Shown piece by piece: positions 1-8,100 of a stretch of DNA of 64,000 bases (positions within the stretch are counted from its first letter, which is position 1; each line of letters starts with the position of its first letter). The notes below the pieces were generated by a model that did no database searches, was not told where the DNA came from, and worked only from the letters and a program-made list of their open reading frames with translations. The translations under genes and the position numbers were made by a program. This stretch comes from Belliella pelovolcani (GTDB lineage Bacteria > Bacteroidota > Bacteroidia > Cytophagales > Cyclobacteriaceae). Where the stretch lies: assembly GCF_900156785.1 (NCBI RefSeq), contig NZ_FTOP01000011.1, positions 62,001-126,000 of the forward strand, given 5' to 3'.

Positions 1-38
1 CAAGCCTTGAAAATAAATTGAAAGAGCTTTTTGATTAA
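1..38 (+). CDS. 3' end of an unknown gene
   Basis: The third frame is open from the window edge to a TAA at 36-38 and encodes the tail SLENKLKELFD. A strong intrinsic terminator follows 23 bases later, which supports this being a real gene end on the plus strand. Too little is present to assign a function. Confidence 0.5.
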   Translation, partial: SLENKLKELFD

Positions 39-61
39 GTTTGAATCCAATAAAATACCCT

Positions 62-91
62 GCCACTTACCTGTTGTAAGTGGCTTTTTTT
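62..91 (+). terminator. Intrinsic terminator
   Basis: A perfect 9-bp stem (GCCACTTAC with GTAAGTGGC) with a 5-base loop is followed by seven T. It ends the transcript of the gene cut by the left edge and insulates the operon that follows. Confidence 0.85.
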
Positions 92-153
92 ATTCAAAAA
101 AAATATTTTATCTTAATGGGTTGTAGCTAGTATTTATTATTGAGTTTTTCGCA

Positions 154-161
154 TACATTTG
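154..161 (+). promoter_or_regulatory. Candidate -7 promoter element for the LRR operon
   Basis: TACATTTG matches the Bacteroidota -7 consensus TAnnTTTG exactly. No TTG lies at the usual 17-23 base distance upstream, so only half the promoter is supported. It would give a 5' leader of about 125 bases for the lipoprotein gene at 292. Confidence 0.3.
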
Positions 162-291
162 CGCGAGAAATTCGTTCTCAGGATGCATAAAGTAATTTCA
201 AAATAAATAATTCATTTATTAATTATGGAATGCTTTTTGACTGTTAGAGGACAATCTCAAAAGGAACAAACTAAAATCTATAATTCCAAAC

Positions 292-762
292 ATGAAAAAA
301 AGAACCCTTCAATCACCTTTGAACAGATTGGTATTTATTGCACTGTTCGGCTTATTAGCCATGGGAGCTTGTAAAAGCAAGAAAAAAGTAGTTGCTGAAC
401 CAGCACCTCCTGCTCCAGTAGAGAAAGTAGAACCAGCACCTGCTCCAGCACCTGCACAGCCTTCGGCAGAAGAAGTCGCTGTAGGGAAGTTGGAAAATTA
501 CTTTAGCAGCATCGCTAACTCTACCAATGTTCAAGCTGCCAATAGCACAATTCAAGAAGCCTTGAGCATGTTTTCAAATCAAGAAACTCCAGTATTGATT
601 GTGATCTATGAAGAGAGCGGTATCAAAGATTACGATGAGCCTACTACCATCGTTAAATATTTGAACTATCTCAAAGACACCAAGAAAAACCTAAACTTCA
701 TCAGCGATATCAGGTTAGATGCCAATGGTAGAGTATCTGAATTGGAACTTCGTCGCAAATAA
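292..762 (+). CDS. Small lipoprotein with Pro/Ala-rich linker, unknown function
   Basis: The protein has 156 residues. A basic N-terminus and hydrophobic stretch end in the lipobox LAMGAC, with the acylated Cys near residue 27, so it should be anchored in the envelope. A flexible Pro/Ala/Glu segment (about residues 36-58) follows, then a compact domain containing PVLIVIYEESGIKDYDEPTT. I do not recognise this domain. It is the first of four plus-strand genes (25 bases to the next) that all encode exported products, so it may be the membrane-anchored partner of the secreted proteins downstream. Function unknown. Confidence 0.88.
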   Translation: MKKRTLQSPLNRLVFIALFGLLAMGACKSKKKVVAEPAPPAPVEKVEPAPAPAPAQPSAEEVAVGKLENYFSSIANSTNVQAANSTIQEALSMFSNQETPVLIVIYEESGIKDYDEPTTIVKYLNYLKDTKKNLNFISDIRLDANGRVSELELRRK

Positions 763-787
763 TCACTCAATCGATAATAATTAAACC

Positions 788-1366
788 ATGAAAAAATACA
801 TTTCCCTATTCCTATTCATGTTTGTGGCTAGCGCGACCATCTCTATGGCGCAGTCAGATAACATCAGCCCAGCAAGAAAGCAAGCCATCGATTCTTTGGC
901 TTTGGAAAAAGTAAAGGACTTAAGTAAATATATCTCTATCATCGGTAGCAAAGAGACACAATTCTCTGAAGCTAACAGAGTAATGGATAGAGCAGAAGAA
1001 TTATTCGCTCCAGATGCTGAAATGGGAGTTTCTTCTTTGAACAGAAAAGAGATTGCTTACTACAAAGTGAGAAGATATTTCGAAAGATTAATGGCTTTGA
1101 ACTATGATAGAGTAAACATCACTTGGTATGATATTCACTATATTTCTGATTTGGAAAGACAGCCTGATGGTAGATATGTAGGTGTGATTACAGTGTATCA
1201 AAGATTTGAAGGTACTTCTCTTGAAAGTGGCTTGAACTACAGAGATACTACGAAGAAAGACATCACTATCTATGTAGAGAAAAAACAAACTCAAATTGCA
1301 GGTAGAACAATTGAGTTCTGGGATGTGATGTTGGGTGACATCAGAGTGACTGAAACTTCAGCATGA
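788..1366 (+). CDS. Secreted protein sharing a domain with the downstream LRR protein
   Basis: The product has 192 residues with a classical signal peptide ending at SMAQ (about residue 22) and no lipobox. The mature part carries an IGSKET motif, an NRKEIAYYKVRRYFERL segment and a beta-rich C-terminal half ending in FWDVMLGDIRVTE. By eye it resembles the N-terminal domain of the LRR protein two genes downstream, which has VGSKDT and NKDITAYLKDIEFFF at matching spacing. That suggests duplication of one exported domain. Its stop overlaps the next start (ATGA), indicating translational coupling. No known family recognised. Confidence 0.88.
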   Translation: MKKYISLFLFMFVASATISMAQSDNISPARKQAIDSLALEKVKDLSKYISIIGSKETQFSEANRVMDRAEELFAPDAEMGVSSLNRKEIAYYKVRRYFERLMALNYDRVNITWYDIHYISDLERQPDGRYVGVITVYQRFEGTSLESGLNYRDTTKKDITIYVEKKQTQIAGRTIEFWDVMLGDIRVTETSA

Positions 1367-2202
1367 GAAAATTAGCAGTAATAATCATTCTATTTATTAC
1401 ATCAATTGAGTTGGCACCGGGGCAAGGTTTATACAGCCCCGGTTCCCCTCAAGATGATGGTAGATTTGCCGCTTCAACCAAACAGGTGAATCAATTTTTT
1501 AGACGATTCAATGGAGAAGAGAGTGCTGATGGCACTAAACGTTATTATGAAGACGACTCCAATTACAGAAATAGAGAACTAAGAGGTAAATTTATTAGCA
1601 TCCTTTTTGATAATGAGACTTCAGGTATTCAAAATAATCTGAAGACTGAATTCATGAAAGATGTTCTTTCTGAGCCTTTACCTCAATATTTAGCCTTTCA
1701 TAGAGGTGAGTGGTTTGCGGAGGTTGCCACCACTTTTATTTATAAAGGAAAAAGAGAAAATGTCACCTTGTTCATGAAGCTTCAGCCTGAGGGTTTGGGC
1801 TATGAATGGGTAGTAGATAGAGTGAGTTTCGCTCCATTTAAGAATTTATTTAAAAAACCGCAAGGTGATCAGAAGTCTTTCCTGCATCCAATGAGTCATG
1901 AAATTGGATTTATGAATTTGAGAAAGGCTTTTCAGGATAATAAATTACCTGAAGCATACACACCTAAAGAGTATGAACCAGATTATTTGACCTTGTTTTT
2001 GTACGAAGTCAAGAATGGAAACTTGAAATTTGATAACATCTCAGATGTGAAATTTCATTTCTTTCAAATCAACGATTGGTATTTTGAACTGAATCAGTTC
2101 AATAGACCAGGATTTAATACAGGTTGGCTTATTAGCAATTTGATCAAGCTAAAGCCAGGGGATAAAGAAGTTGTTCAAAAATTCATTTATGACCAGAACT
2201 AG
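1363..2202 (+). CDS. Secreted protein of unknown function
   Basis: The product has 279 residues with a signal peptide ending near APGQG. The mature region has a conserved-looking block KQVNQFFRRFNGEE, then YRNRELRGKFISILFD, and aromatic-rich segments towards the C-terminus (FHFFQINDWYFELNQF). No enzymatic motif is visible. The ATG overlaps the previous stop by four bases, and the next gene starts inside its 3' end, so the three genes are probably translated as a coupled unit. I do not recognise the family. A periplasmic or surface role is inferred only from the signal peptide and context. Confidence 0.87.
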   Translation: MRKLAVIIILFITSIELAPGQGLYSPGSPQDDGRFAASTKQVNQFFRRFNGEESADGTKRYYEDDSNYRNRELRGKFISILFDNETSGIQNNLKTEFMKDVLSEPLPQYLAFHRGEWFAEVATTFIYKGKRENVTLFMKLQPEGLGYEWVVDRVSFAPFKNLFKKPQGDQKSFLHPMSHEIGFMNLRKAFQDNKLPEAYTPKEYEPDYLTLFLYEVKNGNLKFDNISDVKFHFFQINDWYFELNQFNRPGFNTGWLISNLIKLKPGDKEVVQKFIYDQN

Positions 2203-4645
2203 GTTAACATATCTTTTTTTTGCCATTTTTATTCTAAATGGCTTCGTTTCCAAAGCTCAACAAGCTTTAGGGGATTATACCAAGCAAGAAATCAAGGATC
2301 TTAGCCAAAAGGTTGAGGATCAAGTTGCTTTCTTGGAGTATTTTTTCAACACAGTAGGGAGTAAGGATACTCCTGCTAGAGATAAAGATGTGATTATAAG
2401 AGAGAGTTATAAGAAGATTTTTAGAGACCATTTGGTACAGGTTGAAGATGATTTGTTATTGGACAGGAAAGTCATCACCAACAAGGACATTACAGCATAT
2501 TTGAAAGATATTGAGTTCTTTTTCAAGGATGCATCATTTAAGTTTAAGGTAAGAGAGGTGAAACCATTTTTGAGAGATAATGGTGAATTATCTTTTGTGG
2601 TATCTCTCGACCGAACATTGACAGCCACAGGTTTAAATAAAGAAAAAATCACCAATACTAAGGAGCGATTCATTGAAGTCAATGTGGATAAAAAGTCCAA
2701 TGAATTGAAAATCGCGAGTATTTACACAACTAAATTGAGTAGGGATGAGGAGTTGTTGGAGTGGTGGAAGCGATTGTCATTTACTTGGGAAAACTACTTC
2801 CGTAAGAAAGTTGGTTTGACTGATTCAGATTCGGTTACAATTGAGCATTTGTACAAAATCAGCTCAATTGACTCCATCAACCTTTCTGGGAATCAGTTTG
2901 TCGTGGATCTAGAACCGATTGAGGCACTTAGAGAACTGAAATTTCTAGACATTAGCAATACACAAATCAAAGAGTTGAATCCTATCAGCAATGTCACCTT
3001 CTTATCTTATTTGAATATTGCTAACACTCCAACTAAGGATATCCAATTTATCAAATATTCTGATAGATTGACGCATCTGAATATTTCAAATACAGAGATT
3101 AGTGATATCAGTGAATTGGGAAATTTAAAAGGACTTTCAATTTTAAGAGCACAGAATACACCGATCACAAGTTTCGCAGTACTCAATTCATTTTCTGCCT
3201 TGAGAACGCTCGATTTGAAAGGTAGTGGGTTCAATAACTTGGAAAATATCCAAGAGCTTGATCAGCTTGTATCTCTCGACATCAGTTCCAATTATTTGAT
3301 CAATTTTGAATTGCTTTCAAGCTTAGTAGACCTTGAAAATATCAATCTTCAAGAGACGAATATTGTTGATTTGACGCCCTTGAAGGAATTAAAAAAGCTC
3401 AAAGTAGTCAATATCAATCAAACGGAAGTCTCTGATATCAATGCCCTTGATGCCATGCCCTCACTACAACGAATCTATGCAGATAGGACACGCATAGAAG
3501 AATGGGTTGCTGATGAGTTTGCTAGAAGAAACCGAAGGGTGTTGATGATTCATCATGTGGAGAATCTTCAGACTTGGTGGGATGGTTTGTCTCAACCTTG
3601 GAAAGAAGTTTTTATCAAGATCAATCCAAATCTCAATAGGGCTGAACCGAGTATAGAGGAATTGTCTACCCTAGTTGGTATGGATTCCTTGGATTTATCT
3701 GGTAGTGGAGTAATCAATCTCGGACCAGTATTAAAGTTCAAAAAAATCAATTATTTGTCATTTGATGATACAGAAGTTGTGGATTTGTCTCCCTTGGCAG
3801 ATATCAAAACTTTGGTAAGAATCACAGGTAGAAATGCAGATGTGAATACATTGCAGCCTTTGGTCAATCTTCCAAATGTAGAAGTACTTGATTTTAGAAA
3901 TAACCCAATCAATTCCATCAGTGCGCTGACTGCGGTCAAGTCCTTGAAATATCTCAATGTTGATAATTCTAATGTTGGGCACCAGGAAGTAGTTTTGCTA
4001 TTGGAGCAAAATCCTTCTTTAAAAATCATATTCAGGACGGAAGATCTGATTGAATGGTGGGATAGTATGGATGAAAATTGGCAATCTTTGATCAAAAAGT
4101 ATTTCAACGCCACAGAAAATCCTAACTTGGAAGAACTGCATATTTGGACTTCTAGCAAGTCATTGAGCATAGAAAAGGAATCTGTTTCAAATTTCAGGAA
4201 CCTGAAGGCTTTCATTAATCTGAGAAGTTTGAAGATCGTCGATGTACCTGCGATGGATTATTCAGCTTTGAATGAGATGCTTTTACTGGAATCTTTAACT
4301 ATCAATCAAGCACCTATTTCAAATCTCAATGATGTTGCTCAACTTATCAAACTCACCTATTTGGATCTTTCAAATACAGGTATTGAAGACTTGAGACCAT
4401 TGTCGTCACTTAGGAACCTGAGTACTTTATTGATTTCAGGTACAACAATCAAAAACCTGCGAGGTCTAGAGTCCCTTTATTCTTTAGAAGAATTAGATAT
4501 TGCCAGTACCAATGTGAGGTCATTGAAGCCAGTACAAGGGCTCACTAACCTGAATAAGTTAAGCTGCTTCAACACAAGGATAAACAAAAGAGGAGTAGAT
4601 AATTTTAGGAAATTAAACCCTGAGTGTGAAGTGAGATATTATTAA
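2189..4645 (+). CDS. Large exported leucine-rich-repeat protein with three Trp-Trp modules
   Basis: I start this at ATG 2189 (818 residues) because it gives a clean signal peptide ending at VSKAQQ; an in-frame TTG at 2171 is less likely. An N-terminal domain (about residues 25-185) resembles the 192-residue protein upstream. Three LRR blocks of roughly 22-residue units (LxxLDISNTxIxxLxPL type, as in internalins) follow. Each block is preceded by a similar module beginning with Trp-Trp (residues 192-193, 463-464 and 623-624) and a further Trp about 8-9 residues later. LRRs usually form curved protein-binding surfaces, so a secreted or surface-exposed binding role is plausible. No T9SS tail is seen. 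It overlaps the previous gene by 14 bases. Function unknown. Confidence 0.88.
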   Translation: MTRTRLTYLFFAIFILNGFVSKAQQALGDYTKQEIKDLSQKVEDQVAFLEYFFNTVGSKDTPARDKDVIIRESYKKIFRDHLVQVEDDLLLDRKVITNKDITAYLKDIEFFFKDASFKFKVREVKPFLRDNGELSFVVSLDRTLTATGLNKEKITNTKERFIEVNVDKKSNELKIASIYTTKLSRDEELLEWWKRLSFTWENYFRKKVGLTDSDSVTIEHLYKISSIDSINLSGNQFVVDLEPIEALRELKFLDISNTQIKELNPISNVTFLSYLNIANTPTKDIQFIKYSDRLTHLNISNTEISDISELGNLKGLSILRAQNTPITSFAVLNSFSALRTLDLKGSGFNNLENIQELDQLVSLDISSNYLINFELLSSLVDLENINLQETNIVDLTPLKELKKLKVVNINQTEVSDINALDAMPSLQRIYADRTRIEEWVADEFARRNRRVLMIHHVENLQTWWDGLSQPWKEVFIKINPNLNRAEPSIEELSTLVGMDSLDLSGSGVINLGPVLKFKKINYLSFDDTEVVDLSPLADIKTLVRITGRNADVNTLQPLVNLPNVEVLDFRNNPINSISALTAVKSLKYLNVDNSNVGHQEVVLLLEQNPSLKIIFRTEDLIEWWDSMDENWQSLIKKYFNATENPNLEELHIWTSSKSLSIEKESVSNFRNLKAFINLRSLKIVDVPAMDYSALNEMLLLESLTINQAPISNLNDVAQLIKLTYLDLSNTGIEDLRPLSSLRNLSTLLISGTTIKNLRGLESLYSLEELDIASTNVRSLKPVQGLTNLNKLSCFNTRINKRGVDNFRKLNPECEVRYY

Positions 4646-4649
4646 AAAT

Positions 4650-4688
4650 AAAAGGTAAAGGGGTTGATTTTCAATCCCTTTACCTTTT
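4650..4688. terminator. Bidirectional terminator between convergent genes
   Basis: A 13-bp perfect stem (AAAAGGTAAAGGG with CCCTTTACCTTTT) has A/T tracts on both sides. It closes the LRR operon and overlaps the last codons and stop of the convergent kinase-like gene, so it can serve both strands. Confidence 0.8.
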
Positions 4689-5702
4689 GATTACCTGTTC
4701 TAGACTTTCTCTAAGAATAGCACCCATATTTTTACAGCTTAAGAATTTTTCGTTTTTATAGTGTTTGGCGAGGTCTATTTTGAGATGCGCAATATTCTCA
4801 GGAGTAGAGATTTTATCCTGTTCCATGCTTCTCAGGATATCTTCAATTTCTTTTGAGGAAGATTTGAGTCTGTTGGCTATCAAGGCTCGCTCTTCCCGCT
4901 GATATTGTACCATAGACTCAGACGTGATATGCTTGATGCCCAACTGTATCAGAGCATTGTTTTCTTTGAAATACTGAGGGAGGTAAATGGACTTTTTACC
5001 TTCATAGGATTGCTGATCAAAGTCAATCGCTCTGATTCTATAATGTGTTTCTTCAAAATCAGGAGTGACGTCAATCACGAAGTTTGACGAGTGCATATCA
5101 CCCAGAAGCCTGACAAAACACCTTTCATTAAACTTTACAAACTCCTTGGCTAATCGGATAGGGTTGAGCAAACTGTCATGGATATGCTGTTTCATAAACA
5201 TCTCCCCAGGAATACCAGCGATATGCTCTTCTATAAGCGTATTTTCATGCACGAGATATGAAATTCTATTTGGCGAGAGGAGATGTTCTAACTCTAACCC
5301 ATATACCCTAGATGCATCTGCATTTTTGACATAGAAGTAATCGAAGTTATCATTGATTCTATTGACAATCCTTACCCTGTAAGGCTGTGTATTGCCGTAA
5401 ACGCACAAATCTATGCGGTCTACATAGAGGTGTTTCATGACAGAAATATCACCTTCAGCCTTAAGGATTGCATAGATTTTTTTGACATTGTAGTGGATTT
5501 CTTCTCGATCAGATTCATTGAAAAATACAGTTTCCCATAGCGTATCATTACCCTTGAAATCATACAATGGGATAGAACTGCTATACCGAAGTAGGTCCTT
5601 ATAATGAATAGGGAAGCCTGCCTCTCTACCGTATTTGACTAAATAGCTTCTGAGTTTTTCGCTGATTGGAAATACAAGCTTCTTTTTACTGATCAATGCC
5701 AT
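4680..5702 (-). CDS. Protein-kinase-like fold protein, unknown substrate
   Basis: The product has 340 residues without signal peptide or membrane segments. Residues 120-230 show the ordered marks of the kinase-like fold: a candidate ATP-binding Lys126 (YFYVK), an acidic helix (LELEH, about 136-140), a hinge-like LIEEHIAG, a catalytic loop GDMHSSN (Asp202, His204, Asn207) and a metal-binding IDFD (Asp227, Asp229). The Dx[H]xxN...DFD pattern is typical of lipopolysaccharide-core, choline/aminoglycoside or Fam20-like kinases rather than classical Ser/Thr kinases. I infer a cytoplasmic phosphotransferase of unknown substrate. The remainder matches nothing I know. It stands alone on this strand, 10 bases upstream of the DUF3817 gene's stop. 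Confidence 0.85.
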   Translation of the reverse strand: MALISKKKLVFPISEKLRSYLVKYGREAGFPIHYKDLLRYSSSIPLYDFKGNDTLWETVFFNESDREEIHYNVKKIYAILKAEGDISVMKHLYVDRIDLCVYGNTQPYRVRIVNRINDNFDYFYVKNADASRVYGLELEHLLSPNRISYLVHENTLIEEHIAGIPGEMFMKQHIHDSLLNPIRLAKEFVKFNERCFVRLLGDMHSSNFVIDVTPDFEETHYRIRAIDFDQQSYEGKKSIYLPQYFKENNALIQLGIKHITSESMVQYQREERALIANRLKSSSKEIEDILRSMEQDKISTPENIAHLKIDLAKHYKNEKFLSCKNMGAILRESLEQVIKR

Positions 5703-5712
5703 CGTCTATCTA

Positions 5713-6036
5713 TTAGGATTCGATCAGTTCTTTTTCTTTTTTCTTTAGGTTTCTATCAAAAATAAATGGCCCAAATGGTAATACGGCGGCAACTAAACCC
5801 AAAAATGTCTTACTGAAACTCCAATCAAGTTTTTTTGCAGTAGGAAAAATGACATAGATATAAATGACAAAGAGGATTCCATGAGCCCAACCAACTATTT
5901 TGACTGCCATGGGCATATCAAAAACATATTTTAGAGGCATGGCAATAAAAAGTAAGAGCAAGAATGACAGACCTTCTACGATGCTGATTTTTCTAAAGCG
6001 CTTGAGCCACTTGATTTGATTTTCTTTTATAGACAT
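5713..6036 (-). CDS. DUF3817 family small membrane protein
   Basis: The ORF is open upstream to a TTG at 6063, but ATG 6036 (107 residues) is the likelier start. The sequence has a basic N-terminus, then RKISIVEGLSFLLLLFIAMP and three hydrophobic segments with the conserved VGWAHGILFVIYIY block. This is the pattern of the DUF3817 integral membrane family of about 100 residues. The biochemical role of that family is not established. The gene lies just downstream of a cytoplasmic protein of unknown function (10 bases from 6047 to the start) and is probably cotranscribed with it. Confidence 0.85.
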   Translation of the reverse strand: MSIKENQIKWLKRFRKISIVEGLSFLLLLFIAMPLKYVFDMPMAVKIVGWAHGILFVIYIYVIFPTAKKLDWSFSKTFLGLVAAVLPFGPFIFDRNLKKKEKELIES

Positions 6037-6046
6037 GAAGATTTTA

Positions 6047-6577
6047 TTAAGATTTGATACCAAATAATACTTGTAGTTTGCTCCAGAGTGATTTTTTCAG
6101 GTTGATTTGAGCATTGATATCTTTGAGATCATCTGCAAATAGGAATTCGACACCTTCATCATTTAAGATTTCGTAATTGTGTTGTTTTTTGTTAGATAGT
6201 TCATGATTCAGTTTACCGAAAACCAAAATTTTGCTTGGATTGAGTGTTTCTATCGACTTGAGTGAAACTTCTTCTACTGATTCAGAAGCAGCTAATGCGA
6301 TATCTTTTAGCGAACAACCTACAGCACCTAGGATTTTGAACAAAAACTCTCTCAGTTCAGGTTCCAAATGACTTCCTTGATAGATGATCATGATTGCTTT
6401 TCCAAAGTTACCTTCAAAAATCAAATCATCTTCTTGCCTCTCTGGGGTATCAACTTCGATTTCAGATTCTGAAGAGTCGTTGAATAGATTACTGATTAAT
6501 TTAGGAACTTCCTCTTTGACCACTACTAGCTCTGAATCTAGAAAAAGACTAAAATGCTTCAAATTCATGTTTTCCAT
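6047..6577 (-). CDS. Conserved hypothetical, possibly related to DNA polymerase III psi subunit
   Basis: A soluble 176-residue protein without a signal peptide. The N-terminal third is acidic and probably disordered. The C-terminal part has KAIMIIYQ, then LREFLFKILGAVGCSLKDIA, NPSKILVFG, and a terminal INLKKSLWSKLQ. That order (hydrophobic strand, helix with a short loop, strand, and a closing K..LW..L helix) recalls the psi (HolD) subunit of the DNA polymerase III clamp loader, which ends in a similar ALWQQI-type helix. This is a remote resemblance judged by eye, not an assignment. ATG 6577 is used; a second ATG at 6568 is possible. Confidence 0.8.
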   Translation of the reverse strand: MENMNLKHFSLFLDSELVVVKEEVPKLISNLFNDSSESEIEVDTPERQEDDLIFEGNFGKAIMIIYQGSHLEPELREFLFKILGAVGCSLKDIALAASESVEEVSLKSIETLNPSKILVFGKLNHELSNKKQHNYEILNDEGVEFLFADDLKDINAQINLKKSLWSKLQVLFGIKS

Positions 6578-6630
6578 GTGGCTAAATTGCTTAAAAATTA
6601 TGGCTCAAACAAACAAATTCTCTGCCCTTA

Positions 6631-6670
6631 TTATAAAAAAAGGTGGCTTGAAATAATCTTTCAAGCCACC
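6631..6670 (-). terminator. Intrinsic terminator of the thioesterase gene
   Basis: A 12-bp perfect inverted repeat (GGTGGCTTGAAA / TTTCAAGCCACC) with a 5-base loop is followed, on the minus strand, by a run of seven T. It lies 16 bases past the thioesterase stop. Confidence 0.85.
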
Positions 6671-6685
6671 AGTATCAATTAGTTT

Positions 6686-7219
6686 TTAATCTTCTTTTTT
6701 GTTTTCGAGATCAAAAATTGATCTTAACTCAACTGCATCTTTTGGATCCATTCTTTTTGCTAAAACAAGCCTCAGCTGCCTTCTTCTCAAAGCCCCTTCA
6801 TACAGTTCAATCTCTTCTTCTGATACTGGCTCTACTTCTGGAACTTCTATAGGTCTACCACCTTGATCTACCGCTACAAAAGTAAAAAAAGCTCGATGAG
6901 TTGTGATCTTTTTATTTGCCGGAATATCTTCTGCAAACACTTCAATGAATACTTCCATGGAAGAATTGAAAGCTCTGGTAACTTGCGCTTTAAGTGTCAC
7001 CACATTTCCCAAGGCAATTGGATGCTTGAAAGAAATGCTGTCTGCAGATGCAGTAACTACGATTCTATTGGAGTGCTTTTGCGCGGCGATAGCTGCCACT
7101 ACATCCATCCAGTGCATCAATTTGCCTCCCATGAGGTTGTTCAAAGTATTGGTATCATTGGGTAATACCATTTCAGTCATGATGACTTCTGATTGCTTGG
7201 CTAGTTTCTTTCTTGTCAT
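6686..7219 (-). CDS. Acyl-CoA thioesterase, hotdog fold
   Basis: This 177-residue protein hydrolyses acyl-CoA thioesters to free acid and CoA in the cytosol. It fits the hotdog acyl-CoA hydrolase family (YciA/BFIT type): the early NDTNTLNNLMGGKLMHWMD block contains the catalytic Asn/Asp region, followed by the long helix AAIAAQKHS, and then the strands SISFKHPIALGNVVTLKAQV and MEVFIEVFAED. The C-terminal 45 residues, rich in Glu and Arg, extend beyond the minimal domain. Monocistronic, with its own terminator. Substrate chain length cannot be read from the sequence. Confidence 0.9.
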   Translation of the reverse strand: MTRKKLAKQSEVIMTEMVLPNDTNTLNNLMGGKLMHWMDVVAAIAAQKHSNRIVVTASADSISFKHPIALGNVVTLKAQVTRAFNSSMEVFIEVFAEDIPANKKITTHRAFFTFVAVDQGGRPIEVPEVEPVSEEEIELYEGALRRRQLRLVLAKRMDPKDAVELRSIFDLENKKED

Positions 7220-7304
7220 AAAAATTATATTTTATACAAAAATACAGAATAAATTATCAATTTGAAAGAGATTAAGGTGTTTAATCCATATAATATTTTG
7301 ATCA

Positions 7305-7967
7305 TTATTTTGATCTCCAGCCTTCCTCGCCTAGTAAAGGTACAAAAGCAAAATTGTCATACTCCTCTTGAATAATTTGCTTTTCAGTTTTTTTGGTCAG
7401 TTTCATCATTTTTTGTGTATTTCGATCTCCTACAGGGATGACAAGAATTCCACCTATATTGAGCTGTTTCAGAAGAGAATTGGGAACCACAGGCGCTCCA
7501 GCTGTTACAATTATCTTATCAAATGGCGCTTGTGATGGAATTCCTTGTGAACCATCTCCAAGATAGAAATTGATCGGAATACCTAGCTTGGTGAGAAATT
7601 TCTTTGTTCTATCATACAGTTTTTTTTGGTATTCTATGCTGTGTACTATGCCACCCATCAAATGGAGTATGCTAGCTTGATAGCCAGATCCAGTTCCTAT
7701 TTCGAGAATCTTGTCCCCGGGCTTGATTTCCAAGAGTTCAGTCTGAAAAGCCACCGTATAGGGTTGAGAGATTGTTTGACCTTCTCCAATTGGAAAAGCT
7801 TTATCTTCATAAGCATGGGAGTCTAATGCAGTATCGAAAAAAAAGTGTCGTGGCAAAGTATTGATTGCCTCAAGTACAGCTTCGTTTTTTATTCCTTTGG
7901 ATCGAAGGATGCTTACTAAAGCTTTGCGCTGTCCTTTATGTCTATATGTGTCTTCAAGTCTAAGCAT
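7305..7967 (-). CDS. pcm: Protein-L-isoaspartate O-methyltransferase
   Basis: The enzyme methylates isoaspartyl residues in aged proteins with S-adenosylmethionine, starting their repair. Of 220 residues, the family hallmark GQTISQPYTVAFQTELL precedes SAM motif I (ILEIGTGSGYQ), the acidic strand-2 end (HSIEYQ), the DGSQGIPSQAPFDKIIVTAGAP segment and the closing IPVGDRNTQ strand. Length and order match the PCMT family. It is divergent from riboflavin synthase, with 133 bases between the two starts. Confidence 0.94.
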   Translation of the reverse strand: MLRLEDTYRHKGQRKALVSILRSKGIKNEAVLEAINTLPRHFFFDTALDSHAYEDKAFPIGEGQTISQPYTVAFQTELLEIKPGDKILEIGTGSGYQASILHLMGGIVHSIEYQKKLYDRTKKFLTKLGIPINFYLGDGSQGIPSQAPFDKIIVTAGAPVVPNSLLKQLNIGGILVIPVGDRNTQKMMKLTKKTEKQIIQEEYDNFAFVPLLGEEGWRSK

Positions 7968-8100
7968 GAATGTGGAAAAAGATTTTATTAGAAACTTTAA
8001 TTGAGACTGCTAAGTTAAGGTTTAAAATGGCTTAATTTGAACAATCGATCATTTGCTGTTTTGATCACCTGAATCTTTGATATTTAAATTTTAGAAGGAA

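Noticed and set aside
3751-4215. 154-codon antisense ORF in the LRR gene
   Set aside because: The repeated sense LRR codons produce open antisense frames; no motif or promoter supports expression.
7968-8100. FMN riboswitch ahead of riboflavin synthase
   Set aside because: The 133-base region lacks the conserved FMN aptamer segments and is too short for one in addition to a promoter.
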